Source: an uncultured Burkholderiales bacterium (lineage in GTDB: Bacteria > Pseudomonadota > Gammaproteobacteria > Burkholderiales > Burkholderiaceae_C). From it: a stretch of 64,000 nucleotides of DNA. The notes beneath the pieces are model-generated. The model was not told the DNA's origin and searched no databases. It was given only the letters and a program-made list of their open reading frames with translations. Positions 56,745-64,000 of this stretch are shown here, one piece after another (positions within the stretch are counted from its first letter, which is position 1; each line of letters starts with the position of its first letter). The stretch lies in assembly GCA_903820745.1 (NCBI GenBank), contig CAIJIT010000013.1, positions 1-64,000 on the forward strand, written 5' to 3'. The position numbers and the translations under genes were made by a program.

Positions 56745-57548
56745 ATGAACATCCAACTCAATGGCCGCACCGTTTATGCCTATAACGGTGGCAAAAAATT
56801 CGACCCCGCCCTGCCCTGCATCGTCTTCATCCATGGGGCGATGAATGACCACAGCGTCTGGACTTTGCTGGCGCGCTGGTTTGCCCATCATGGCTGGGCT
56901 GTGCTGGCGGTCGACCTGCCCGGCCATGGCCGCAGCGTTTCGCTGCCGCTCGAGAGCGTCGAGGACCTGGGAGCCTGGATCTGGCAACTGCTCGATGCGG
57001 CGGGCGTGCAGCAGGCCGCGTTGGTCGGTCACAGCATGGGCTCGCTAATCGCCCTGGAGGCGGCCGCACAGGCGCCAGAGCGGGCCAGCCAACTGTTCCT
57101 GCTCGCCACAGCTTGCCCGATGAAGGTCTCGCCCGCCTTGCTCGATATGGCACGCACCCAGCCTCTGCAGGCGATCAATATGGTGAATGGCTTTTCCTTT
57201 GCCAGTTGGGCCGGCAAGCCCTCCTACCCCGGCCCCGGCGCCTGGATGCAGGGCGGTGAAATCGCCTTGAAGCGCCGCATGCTGAAACTGCAAACAGGGG
57301 TCAACCTGTTCGAACATGATTTCCGGATCTGCGATGCCTATGCCGGCGCAATGTCAGCTGCGGCCAGAGTCAAATGCAAGAGCAGTCTGATCCTGGGCGC
57401 CTTGGACCAGATGACCGCGCCCAAGCAAGCCCGGGCCTTGGTCGAAGCCTTGCAGTCCCGCAGCGTCACGCTGGATTGCGGGCACTCCCTGATGGCCGAA
57501 CGTCCCGATCAATTGCTGCAAGCGATTCGCGAGGCGCTGGTCCCTTGA
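56745..57548 (+). CDS. alpha/beta-fold hydrolase
   Basis: A 267-residue alpha/beta hydrolase. The nucleophile elbow is GHSMGS with Ser near residue 97, the oxyanion segment is FIHGAMND, the acid is probably in LGALDQMT, and the final His is in LDCGHSLMAERPD. It starts at ATG 56745, with GGAG a few bases upstream; a TTG lies one codon earlier. It is co-oriented with metY and close behind it, so likely co-transcribed. The substrate is not predictable. Confidence 0.87.
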   Translation: MNIQLNGRTVYAYNGGKKFDPALPCIVFIHGAMNDHSVWTLLARWFAHHGWAVLAVDLPGHGRSVSLPLESVEDLGAWIWQLLDAAGVQQAALVGHSMGSLIALEAAAQAPERASQLFLLATACPMKVSPALLDMARTQPLQAINMVNGFSFASWAGKPSYPGPGAWMQGGEIALKRRMLKLQTGVNLFEHDFRICDAYAGAMSAAARVKCKSSLILGALDQMTAPKQARALVEALQSRSVTLDCGHSLMAERPDQLLQAIREALVP

Positions 57549-57560
57549 TCGTCGATCCGA

Positions 57561-58373
57561 TCAATTCCGGTAGGCCAGCCCCAAGCTCCAGTTGACACCG
57601 GTCGCGTTCTGGGTCAAGGGGCTGTCTGCCGCCTGACCGAGTAGTCTGGAAGCACTGAGATTGGCGAAACCAACCCAGCGCGGCGTGATCGCACGGGTGT
57701 AGCTGACACCGACCGCAGCATCGCGCAGCCCGGCATCGGGCAGATAAGCACGACCGAATCGCAGCGCTGCTGCGGAGTCGACCGGCACGCCGAAATAGCT
57801 GCGCATATGGCGGCCATCGGTGCCTGAAATTCCGATCCCGGCGCTGAACGCGCTGGTCTTTGAGGCAAACAACTGGTGGCTGAGGTCGGCGTTCCAGACC
57901 AGACCACCACCTTTGCCAAGCAGGTCCTGGTTGATTGCACCGGCAACCTGCCAATCCTTCGACAAGGTGTAGCTGGCGTAAAGACGCCCGAGCAGGGTTC
58001 GCTGCACATCAGGAAGTCCGGCGGTCAGCGCCAGGTCTTCGCTCTTGCGGCCGTTGTCAAAACGCAGTCCGAAACCGAGACGAAAATTCTCGTTGCGTAG
58101 CAGATCGCGACTGGCACCGCTGCCCGGCCCTACCGTCACATTGCCGAAACCCATCAGGGCCGAAGCCCCCGAAGTCGAGAGCCGCCATTTACCCCAATGC
58201 ACGGCCCAGATAGGACCGCCGCCGTTGCTCCGGTGCGAGGCCCCAGGCGCTTCCGGGCCGTTGTTGATACCCAGGCCCAGGAGGTAGCGGAACGAATCAT
58301 CATCAACCGGCTGAGCCAGCAGATGATCCGAAAAGACCAGCAGGCCAAACAGGATCAGGAGTACAGCACGCAT
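57561..58373 (-). CDS. MipA/OmpV-family outer-membrane protein
   Basis: A 270-residue exported protein with a signal peptide (cleavage near LLAQP, residue 21). Alternating strands, aromatic residues and the C-terminal GLAYRN end fit a small beta-barrel of the MipA/OmpV family, scaffold proteins of the outer membrane linked in E. coli to murein-synthesis complexes. FGVPVDSAAALRFGRAYLPDAGLRDAAVGVSYTR is close to the family pattern. It is convergent with the hydrolase gene. Confidence 0.78.
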   Translation of the reverse strand: MRAVLLILFGLLVFSDHLLAQPVDDDSFRYLLGLGINNGPEAPGASHRSNGGGPIWAVHWGKWRLSTSGASALMGFGNVTVGPGSGASRDLLRNENFRLGFGLRFDNGRKSEDLALTAGLPDVQRTLLGRLYASYTLSKDWQVAGAINQDLLGKGGGLVWNADLSHQLFASKTSAFSAGIGISGTDGRHMRSYFGVPVDSAAALRFGRAYLPDAGLRDAAVGVSYTRAITPRWVGFANLSASRLLGQAADSPLTQNATGVNWSLGLAYRN

Positions 58374-58487
58374 GCCTTGAGCTTAGCAGTGCCCAAGCCC
58401 GAGCTGCTTCACCAAAGCTGGGGATACTGAGAATATCCGGGTTTTTCTGGCATTCGCTTCGAAGCTGGTGGTCGGATTTTTCGGGAT

Positions 58488-59993
58488 CTATGAGGCGCTC
58501 TTGGCACTTCGGATCAGCAATAACAAGGGCAAAGCCAGCAGCGACAGGCACATCATCATGCGGAAGTCGGTGATATAGCCAATCATCTCTGCCTGCCTTG
58601 TGACTTCGTAATTCAATGCCGCAAGGCCCGTCGGCGTGTAAGCACTCAGCGCCTCAGGCAAGGTCTGAAGCATCGGATTTGAAGCATTGAGGTCAATCGA
58701 AAGTTCAGCATGAGCGCGCGCCGTGCTTTGTGTCAGCAAGGCCTGCGCGATCGAGATGCCGACACTACCGCCGATATTGCGCATCAGGCTGTAGATTGGG
58801 GTTCCTTCATTGCGAAGTTCGGGAGCCAGGGTAAAAAAAGTAGCGGCACTCAGCGGAACGAAAGTGAAGCCGATGCCGAGGCCTTGAATGAAACCAGACA
58901 GAATGATCGTTGAGCTGTCCATATCCAGCGTCATTTGCGTCATCTGGTAAAGCGACAAGGACGTGAGTGAGAAGCCCAGCGCCATGATGACGCGCAGGTC
59001 GACACGTTGCGCCAACCTGCCGAAGAACAACATCGCCAGCATTGTGCCAATACCCCGTGGTGCCATCACCTCGCCGGTAAAAACCACCGGATAAGCAAGT
59101 ACGCCTTGCAGCAACATCGGCAGCAAGGACATCGTCGAATACAGGACCATGCCGACGACAAAGGCAAACAAGCTGCCGGTTACAAAGTTGCGGTCTTTCA
59201 ACAGGGCTCGATTCAAAAATGAAGAGCCACTACAGGTCCAGGTGTGGACAATAAAAAACGCCAAAGCAATCGCACAGCCCGTGGCTTCCATGCGGATCTC
59301 TGACGAGTTGAACCAATCCAGTTGCACACCGCGATCAAGAAACAATTGCAGCAAACCCACAGTCAGGCTCAAGGCCACAAAGCCGAACTGATCCAGCTTC
59401 GCCGCGGCAGGTTTGGTCTCGGGCAGGTAGCGCGCGATACCGTAGAACGCGAGTAGCCCAATCGGCAAATTGATGTAGAAGACCCAGCGCCAATCAGCCT
59501 GTTCGGTGAGCCAGCCCCCGAGCACAGGTCCGAGAATGGGGCCGATCATGATGCCCGCCCCCCAGATCGCCATGGCCTGACCCACCTTCTCCTTCGGATT
59601 GATATCCAGTAGCACCGCCTGCGACAGGGGTACCAGCGCGGCGCCAAACACGCCTTGGAGCAAGCGGGCCACAACAATCTGCCACAGCGACCCCGCCATG
59701 CCGCAAAGCGCAGAGGCCAGCGTGAAACCGACCACCGAGATCAGAAACACCTGCCGCCGTCCCAGCCTTGCGCAAAGCCAACCGGTCATCGGCGTGACTA
59801 TCGCTGCAGAGACGATGTAGGAGGTCAGCACCCAGCTGATCTGGTCCTGGGAACTTTGCAGGCTGCCCTGCATATGAGGCAAGGCGACCATAGCGATCGT
59901 CGTATCAAGCGCCTGCATGATGGTGGCCAACATGATAGCCAGCGTGATCATGCCTCGATGTTTGACGCTAGCAGGTCCCGCATTCATCAGCAA
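58488..59993 (-). CDS. DHA2-family (EmrB/QacA type) multidrug exporter
   Basis: A 501-residue major-facilitator protein with about fourteen helices. Motifs include LDTTIAMVALPHM in helix 1, the antiporter motif C region GPILGPVLGGWL, and WRWVFYINLPIG. These place it in the EmrB/QacA subfamily, which exports hydrophobic drugs. No EmrA-type adaptor is adjacent, so it may work alone or with a partner encoded elsewhere. A 170-base gap upstream includes the inverted repeat ATCATC-GAGCT-GATGAT at 60086-60102, a possible operator. Confidence 0.92.
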   Translation of the reverse strand: MLMNAGPASVKHRGMITLAIMLATIMQALDTTIAMVALPHMQGSLQSSQDQISWVLTSYIVSAAIVTPMTGWLCARLGRRQVFLISVVGFTLASALCGMAGSLWQIVVARLLQGVFGAALVPLSQAVLLDINPKEKVGQAMAIWGAGIMIGPILGPVLGGWLTEQADWRWVFYINLPIGLLAFYGIARYLPETKPAAAKLDQFGFVALSLTVGLLQLFLDRGVQLDWFNSSEIRMEATGCAIALAFFIVHTWTCSGSSFLNRALLKDRNFVTGSLFAFVVGMVLYSTMSLLPMLLQGVLAYPVVFTGEVMAPRGIGTMLAMLFFGRLAQRVDLRVIMALGFSLTSLSLYQMTQMTLDMDSSTIILSGFIQGLGIGFTFVPLSAATFFTLAPELRNEGTPIYSLMRNIGGSVGISIAQALLTQSTARAHAELSIDLNASNPMLQTLPEALSAYTPTGLAALNYEVTRQAEMIGYITDFRMMMCLSLLALPLLLLIRSAKSAS

Positions 59994-60163
59994 ATTGCCC
60001 TCGCCAAGTAGCTCAAAGAACGCTTCATGCCGCAGTCGACTCGCTCGTATTTGCAGTGTTCCGTCGCGCGCTGAGGTCTTTTCTGATCATCGAGCTGATG
60101 ATAAGCCGATTCAAAAAATTTCCGGCGCGTCAAACAATTTCCGTCATTTTGACTATCTAGAGA

Positions 60164-61093
60164 TTAATTACGCAAATTTCCCAACATGTCGGCCACCACC
60201 GCCGCCAAGTCGTAATGCGGCTGCCAGCCCCAGTCGTTGCGGGCCACGCTGTCATCGATACGCTTTGGCCAACTGGCGGCGATCGCCTGGCGGAAGTCGG
60301 GTGCATAGCTGATCTCGAAGCCTGGAATCCGCTCGGCAATCGCGGCTGCGATCTCGGCCGGGTTGAAGCTGATACCGGCGAGGTTGTAACTGCCGCGTTG
60401 CCTGATTTTTTCCGCTGGGGCTTCCATCAACTCGAGCGTGGCGCGCAACGCGTCGGGCATGTACATCATCGGCAGAGACTGCCCGGCCTCCAGAAAACAG
60501 CGGTAACGGCCGTCCTTGAGCGCAGCGTGGAAAATCTCGACCGCGTAATCGGTGGTGCCGCCGCCGGGTGCGGTCTTGTAGCTGATCAAGCCCGGATAGC
60601 GCAGGCTGCGCACATCGACGCCATGCTTGGCGTGATACCAGGCGCACCAGCGCTCGCCCGCCAGTTTGGAAATGCCGTACACCGTGCCAGGGTCCATTGC
60701 GCAGGTCTGCGGCGTGTCGAGCGCCGGCGTCGATGGGCCGAAGGCCGCGATCGAGCTGGGCCAGAAAACCCGCTCGAGCTTTGCCACCCGGGCCAGTTCC
60801 AGCACATTGAGCAGGCCTTTCATGTTCAGATCCCAGGCCCACATCGGATGCTGCTCACCGGTGGCCGATAGCGCCGCAGCCAGGTGGTAAATCTGCCTGA
60901 TCCCATGGCGTTTGACCACCGTTGCCAGCGCGGCGGCATCGGTGACATCAAGCATTTCATGCGTCAACTCGGGCAAGCGACCCTGCGGCGCCAGGTCGCT
61001 GCTGATGATATTGGCCTGGCCATGGCGCAGCGCCAGCGCCTGCGCCAACTCGGTGCCGATCTGGCCGTTGGCGCCAATGATGAGAATCTTCAT
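60164..61093 (-). CDS. tdh: NAD-dependent L-threonine 3-dehydrogenase of the SDR type
   Basis: A 309-residue extended short-chain dehydrogenase/epimerase. The NAD-binding motif is GANGQIGTEL near residue 7, and the catalytic Tyr-x-x-x-Lys is in TVYGISKLAGE. Its overlap with kbl (ATGA) and the blocks PSSIAAFGPSTP and RYPGLISYKTAPGGGTTDYAV identify it as the epimerase-like threonine dehydrogenase rather than the zinc enzyme. It oxidises L-threonine to 2-amino-3-ketobutyrate, the substrate of Kbl. Confidence 0.88.
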   Translation of the reverse strand: MKILIIGANGQIGTELAQALALRHGQANIISSDLAPQGRLPELTHEMLDVTDAAALATVVKRHGIRQIYHLAAALSATGEQHPMWAWDLNMKGLLNVLELARVAKLERVFWPSSIAAFGPSTPALDTPQTCAMDPGTVYGISKLAGERWCAWYHAKHGVDVRSLRYPGLISYKTAPGGGTTDYAVEIFHAALKDGRYRCFLEAGQSLPMMYMPDALRATLELMEAPAEKIRQRGSYNLAGISFNPAEIAAAIAERIPGFEISYAPDFRQAIAASWPKRIDDSVARNDWGWQPHYDLAAVVADMLGNLRN

Positions 61094-62301
61094 GGGGTCG
61101 CTTTGATCAAACCCAATTCGCGCCCAGCTTGCGCAAATGCAGCCACCGCCTGTTCAAGCTGGGCCAGTTCATGCCCGGCCGAGATCTGCACGCGGATCCG
61201 CGCCTGGCCCTTGGGCACAACCGGAAAGAAAAAACCGACCGCATAGACGCCGAGCTCGAGCAGCTTGGCGCTCAAGGCCTGGGCCAGCCTGGCGTCATGC
61301 ACCATGATCGGCACGATCGGATGGGTACCCGGCTTGATCTCGAAACCGGCGGCCTGGATCGCCTGGCGGAACCAGGCGGTGTTGACCTCGAGCTTGTCGC
61401 GCAGCGCCGTGCTGCCCTCAAGCAGATCGAGCACCGCGATCGACGCGCCGACGATCATCGGCGCCACCGTGTTCGAGAACAAATAGGGTCTCGAGCGCTG
61501 CCGCAGCAACTCGATCACCTCGCGCCTGCCACTGGTGAAACCGCCCGAAGCGCCGCCGAGCGCCTTGCCGAGGGTGCCGGTGATGATGTCGATCTTGCCG
61601 AAAACACCGCGGTACTCGTGGGTGCCGCGGCCGGTGCGGCCCAGAAAACCGCTGGCATGGCATTCGTCGATACCAAGCAGCGCGCCGAAGCGGTCGGTGA
61701 TTTCGCGGATCTGATCGAGCCTGGCGATCGTGCCGTCCATCGAGAACACGCCGTCGGTGAAAACCAGCGTGAAGCGGGCGCCGGTATCCCGGGCTTCTTC
61801 CAGGCAGCGCTGCAGATCAGCCATATCGTCATGCTTGTAGCGGTAGCGCTTCGCCTTGCAAAGGCGGATACCGTCGATGATCGAAGCATGGTTCAGCTCG
61901 TCGCTGATCACCGCATCCTCTTCGCCCAGCAGCGGCTCGAACAGGCCGCCGTTGGCGTCGAAGGCCGCCGCATAAAGGATCGTGTCCTCGGTGCCGAGAA
62001 AACCCGACAAGCGCGCTTCGAGGGTTTTGTGCAGGTCCTGCGTGCCGCAGATGAAGCGCACCGAGGACAGGCCATAGCCATGGCTGCTCAAGGCCTCATG
62101 GGCTGCGGCGATGACTTGCGGATGACTCGACAGCCCCAGATAGTTGTTGGCGCAGAGATTGAGCAATTCGCGACCCGATTCGAGATGCACCAAAGCACCT
62201 TGCGGCCCGGTAATGCTGCGCTCGGTCTTGTACAGTCCGGCGTCCCGGATGGCCTGCAGTTCACCGCTCAGATGGTCATAAAAATCTTTGGCTTGCTTCA
62301 T
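61090..62301 (-). CDS. kbl: glycine C-acetyltransferase (2-amino-3-ketobutyrate CoA ligase)
   Basis: A 403-residue PLP enzyme that splits 2-amino-3-ketobutyrate with CoA into glycine and acetyl-CoA. Signatures are LCANNYLGLSSHP, the PLP-Lys block GTLGKALGGASGG, and RPYLFSNTVAP. The start MKQAKDFYDHL is preferred; GGAG lies seven bases upstream, and the preceding ATG codon is only four bases from it. It overlaps tdh by four bases. Glycine produced here can feed the riboswitch-controlled gcv genes. Confidence 0.94.
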   Translation of the reverse strand: MKQAKDFYDHLSGELQAIRDAGLYKTERSITGPQGALVHLESGRELLNLCANNYLGLSSHPQVIAAAHEALSSHGYGLSSVRFICGTQDLHKTLEARLSGFLGTEDTILYAAAFDANGGLFEPLLGEEDAVISDELNHASIIDGIRLCKAKRYRYKHDDMADLQRCLEEARDTGARFTLVFTDGVFSMDGTIARLDQIREITDRFGALLGIDECHASGFLGRTGRGTHEYRGVFGKIDIITGTLGKALGGASGGFTSGRREVIELLRQRSRPYLFSNTVAPMIVGASIAVLDLLEGSTALRDKLEVNTAWFRQAIQAAGFEIKPGTHPIVPIMVHDARLAQALSAKLLELGVYAVGFFFPVVPKGQARIRVQISAGHELAQLEQAVAAFAQAGRELGLIKATP

Positions 62302-62334
62302 CATGGCGCTCCGGGTGCACAATATCCTGGTGTA

Positions 62335-62348
62335 TTCGATATATCGAA
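62335..62348. promoter_or_regulatory. palindromic operator candidate between kbl and the XRE-cupin regulator
   Basis: TTCGATATATCGAA is a perfect 14-base palindrome. It lies 34 bases from the kbl start and 41 bases from the regulator start, in a divergent gap of 87 bases. That position would let the regulator control both kbl-tdh and itself. Confidence 0.6.
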
Positions 62349-62388
62349 CGTATTTCCAGTATCAAGGATTTAATCTTCGAGGTCAAGC

Positions 62389-62973
62389 ATGTCCAAATCC
62401 CCACAAACAGCGACCGAACCGCCCAGAGTCGGCGCTGCCTTGCAGGCCCTGCGCCAGGCGCAAGCGCTGTCACTGGACGAGTTGTCGCGCCGTGCGGGCG
62501 TTTCAAAATCGATGTTGTCGCAAATCGAGCGCAACCAAGCCAATCCGACGGTTGCCGTTGTCTGGCGCCTCGCCAATGCGTTGCGGGTCGAACTCTCGGA
62601 ACTGCTTGGCGGGGGTGCCAAGGCCGGTTCAAAGTCCATCGAACTGGTGGGCACCCATGGAATGCCTTCACTGAGCAGCCCTGACGGCTTGTGCCGCATG
62701 CATATCCTCGGACCGATCGAGTTGGCCGGCCAGTTCGAGTGGTACGAACTGACGATACAACCCGGCGGAGCCATTGAATCGGCTGCCCATGAGTCTGGTT
62801 CGCGCGAACATCTGACCGTCAACAGCGGCAGCCTGTTGCTCAGCGCCCAAGGCAGTGAAAAACTGCTCAACAGCGGAGACACCGCCCGCTACGCCGCAGA
62901 TGCGCCGCATGCCATCCGCAATCCCTCAAAGGAAGAAATTGCCGTCGCCCTGCTGGTGGTGGTGCATCCATAG
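62389..62973 (+). CDS. XRE-family regulator with C-terminal cupin domain
   Basis: A 194-residue regulator. The N-terminal helix-turn-helix spans about residues 15-70 (LSLDELSRRAGVSKSMLSQIERNQANPT), and a cupin sensor domain spans about 110-190 (EWYELTIQPGG, HLTVNSGSLLLS, DAPHAIRNPSKEE). This arrangement is common among amino-acid and polyamine catabolism regulators. It is divergent from kbl-tdh and probably controls threonine degradation through the palindrome between them. The ligand is unknown. Confidence 0.9.
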   Translation: MSKSPQTATEPPRVGAALQALRQAQALSLDELSRRAGVSKSMLSQIERNQANPTVAVVWRLANALRVELSELLGGGAKAGSKSIELVGTHGMPSLSSPDGLCRMHILGPIELAGQFEWYELTIQPGGAIESAAHESGSREHLTVNSGSLLLSAQGSEKLLNSGDTARYAADAPHAIRNPSKEEIAVALLVVVHP

Positions 62974-63070
62974 AGTCCAGCGATCGCGACCTCTCAGCGA
63001 TTGAGTAACAGCACCGCAGCCCTGCCGGTTTACCGAACGAGGGGCCGCCGGGCCGGAAACGATTTTCGTT

Positions 63071-64000
63071 TTATCCCAGGGCCGGTTGGTCGAGCAGATC
63101 GGCCAGCTTCAGCTGTTCCCAATCGCTGCGCTGCCACAGCCCCGCCAGTCCCTTGCTGCGACTGGCCAGCATCGACTGCAGCAAGGGTTCAAGAGGCGTT
63201 TGTTGCGGCGCGCAGAGCAGCACTAGGCGCTGTGCGCCGGCTTCCTCGAGCCGGCCGACCCAGTCCATATCGACCAATTCGTCGATCACCGGTTCGATTT
63301 GCAGCGGGTCGACGCGCAGCCGCGCAGCCAGCGAAAGACTGCTGAGTCCGACCTCCCCGCGCAGATGGCTCAGCCACAGCTCGCGCAGCAGATCAATCGC
63401 CATCTCGAAGGCCAAGCCCGGCACCGCAGGCCGACGCCTGATGCCTTGCGCCAGGCTGGGCGCGTTCGCAGCCAAGACTGCGCCGATAAGCACGATCGTC
63501 CAACCGAGGTAGAGCCAGACCAGAAAAATTGGCAAGGTCGCGAAAGCGCCATAGAGCGTCGAAAAAGTCGGCACCTGTTTGACATACCAGGCCAGGCCGC
63601 TCTTGGCCGCAGTAAACGCCAGGGCGACAAAGCTGCCACCGAGCAAGGCATGGCGCCAGCGCACATCGGTGTTGGGCACATAGTGAAACAACGCCGCCAT
63701 GCCAGCCGCCATCACGGCCACCTCAAGCAGGTTCAACAAGGCCGAGATGCTTTGGGGCAGGCTACCCACCAGGTCCTGTCCGGTAGAAACCGCATAGCTG
63801 GTCAAGGCCAGGCTGGCACCAAGCAACAAAGGTCCGAGGGTCAACGCCGACCAGTAGACCAGCACACGCTGGGCGATCGGGCGACTGCGCTGCACGCACC
63901 AGATCGAGTTCAAGGTGCGGTCGATCGTCAGCATCAAGGCCAGCGCGGTAATGCCAAGCACCACCAGGCCGACGCTGCCCAGCCGGTTTGCCTTGGCCGC
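63071..64000 (-). CDS. YihY/BrkB-family inner-membrane protein (5' end cut by the window)
   Basis: The visible part is about 309 residues; the frame stays open through the right edge, so the true start is outside the window. It has several membrane helices of the YihY/virulence factor BrkB family (MLTIDRTLNSIW, then HYVPNTDVRWRHALLGGSFVA and LPIFLVWLYLGWTIVLIGA). A soluble C-terminal extension of about 120 residues follows (AFEMAIDLLRELWLSHL), as in betaproteobacterial members. Function is not established. It is convergent with the XRE-cupin gene. Confidence 0.88.
   Translation of the reverse strand, partial: AAKANRLGSVGLVVLGITALALMLTIDRTLNSIWCVQRSRPIAQRVLVYWSALTLGPLLLGASLALTSYAVSTGQDLVGSLPQSISALLNLLEVAVMAAGMAALFHYVPNTDVRWRHALLGGSFVALAFTAAKSGLAWYVKQVPTFSTLYGAFATLPIFLVWLYLGWTIVLIGAVLAANAPSLAQGIRRRPAVPGLAFEMAIDLLRELWLSHLRGEVGLSSLSLAARLRVDPLQIEPVIDELVDMDWVGRLEEAGAQRLVLLCAPQQTPLEPLLQSMLASRSKGLAGLWQRSDWEQLKLADLLDQPALG

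Overview
The window is a 64-kb piece of bacterial chromosome, GC-rich in its genes and more AT-rich in its longer gaps. Gene content and order point to a betaproteobacterium, most likely of the order Burkholderiales: rimP-nusA-infB-rbfA-truB-typA, a DUF4936 gene behind ygfZ, mltG-tmk-holB-pilZ-tatD, a tandem glycine riboswitch ahead of gcvTHP, and kbl next to an SDR-type threonine dehydrogenase. The genus cannot be resolved from the sequence alone. I see no rRNA, tRNA, CRISPR array, prophage or insertion sequence. About 52 protein genes are supported, the last one cut by the right edge.

Layout. 1-8617: translation and ribosome-maturation cluster, starting just after a terminator for an upstream unit. 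8734-18648: core metabolism, with a DMT transporter, an enoyl-CoA hydratase-family hydrolase, fhs, dusA, a RhlE-type helicase, aceA, and an esterase coupled to a thioesterase-GNAT fusion. 18367-24046: ygfZ/DUF4936 divergent from the conserved mltG-tmk-holB-pilZ-tatD-ankyrin cluster. 24047-29547: an accessory stretch with a PIN/RHH toxin-antitoxin pair, an inverted pair of REP-like elements, a HAD dehalogenase, a coupled polysaccharide deacetylase/glycoside-hydrolase-like pair, an Rpn-type nuclease with a 12-bp coding repeat, and a decayed fragment of the glycoside-hydrolase-like gene. 29548-37739: a large TolB-propeller/amidohydrolase protein, then the glycine riboswitch and gcvT-gcvH-gcvP. 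37766-40790: an orphan YjbH-family beta-barrel protein and a small lipoprotein.

41386-47749 (minus strand) is the most unusual unit. A periplasmic binding protein, a fused two-domain permease, an ABC ATPase, an MmgE/PrpD-family protein and a PdxA-family dehydrogenase are tightly spaced behind one candidate promoter. The binding protein resembles ferric-iron binders but lacks the tandem tyrosines. PdxA sits with a PrpD-type dehydratase rather than with the DUF1537 kinase of known PdxA2 pathways. I read this as an uptake-plus-catabolism operon for an unidentified small organic acid.

48053-64000: an RND efflux pump and its adaptor, an MFS transporter overlapping aroC, a CBS-domain protein divergent from metY plus an alpha/beta hydrolase, a MipA-like protein, an EmrB-type exporter, and the threonine-degradation pair kbl-tdh divergent from an XRE-cupin regulator. 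A perfect 14-bp palindrome lies between kbl and the regulator. A YihY/BrkB membrane protein runs off the right edge. Threonine degradation (Kbl/Tdh), the glycine cleavage system with its riboswitch, and formate-tetrahydrofolate ligase together give the organism a route from threonine and glycine into one-carbon metabolism.
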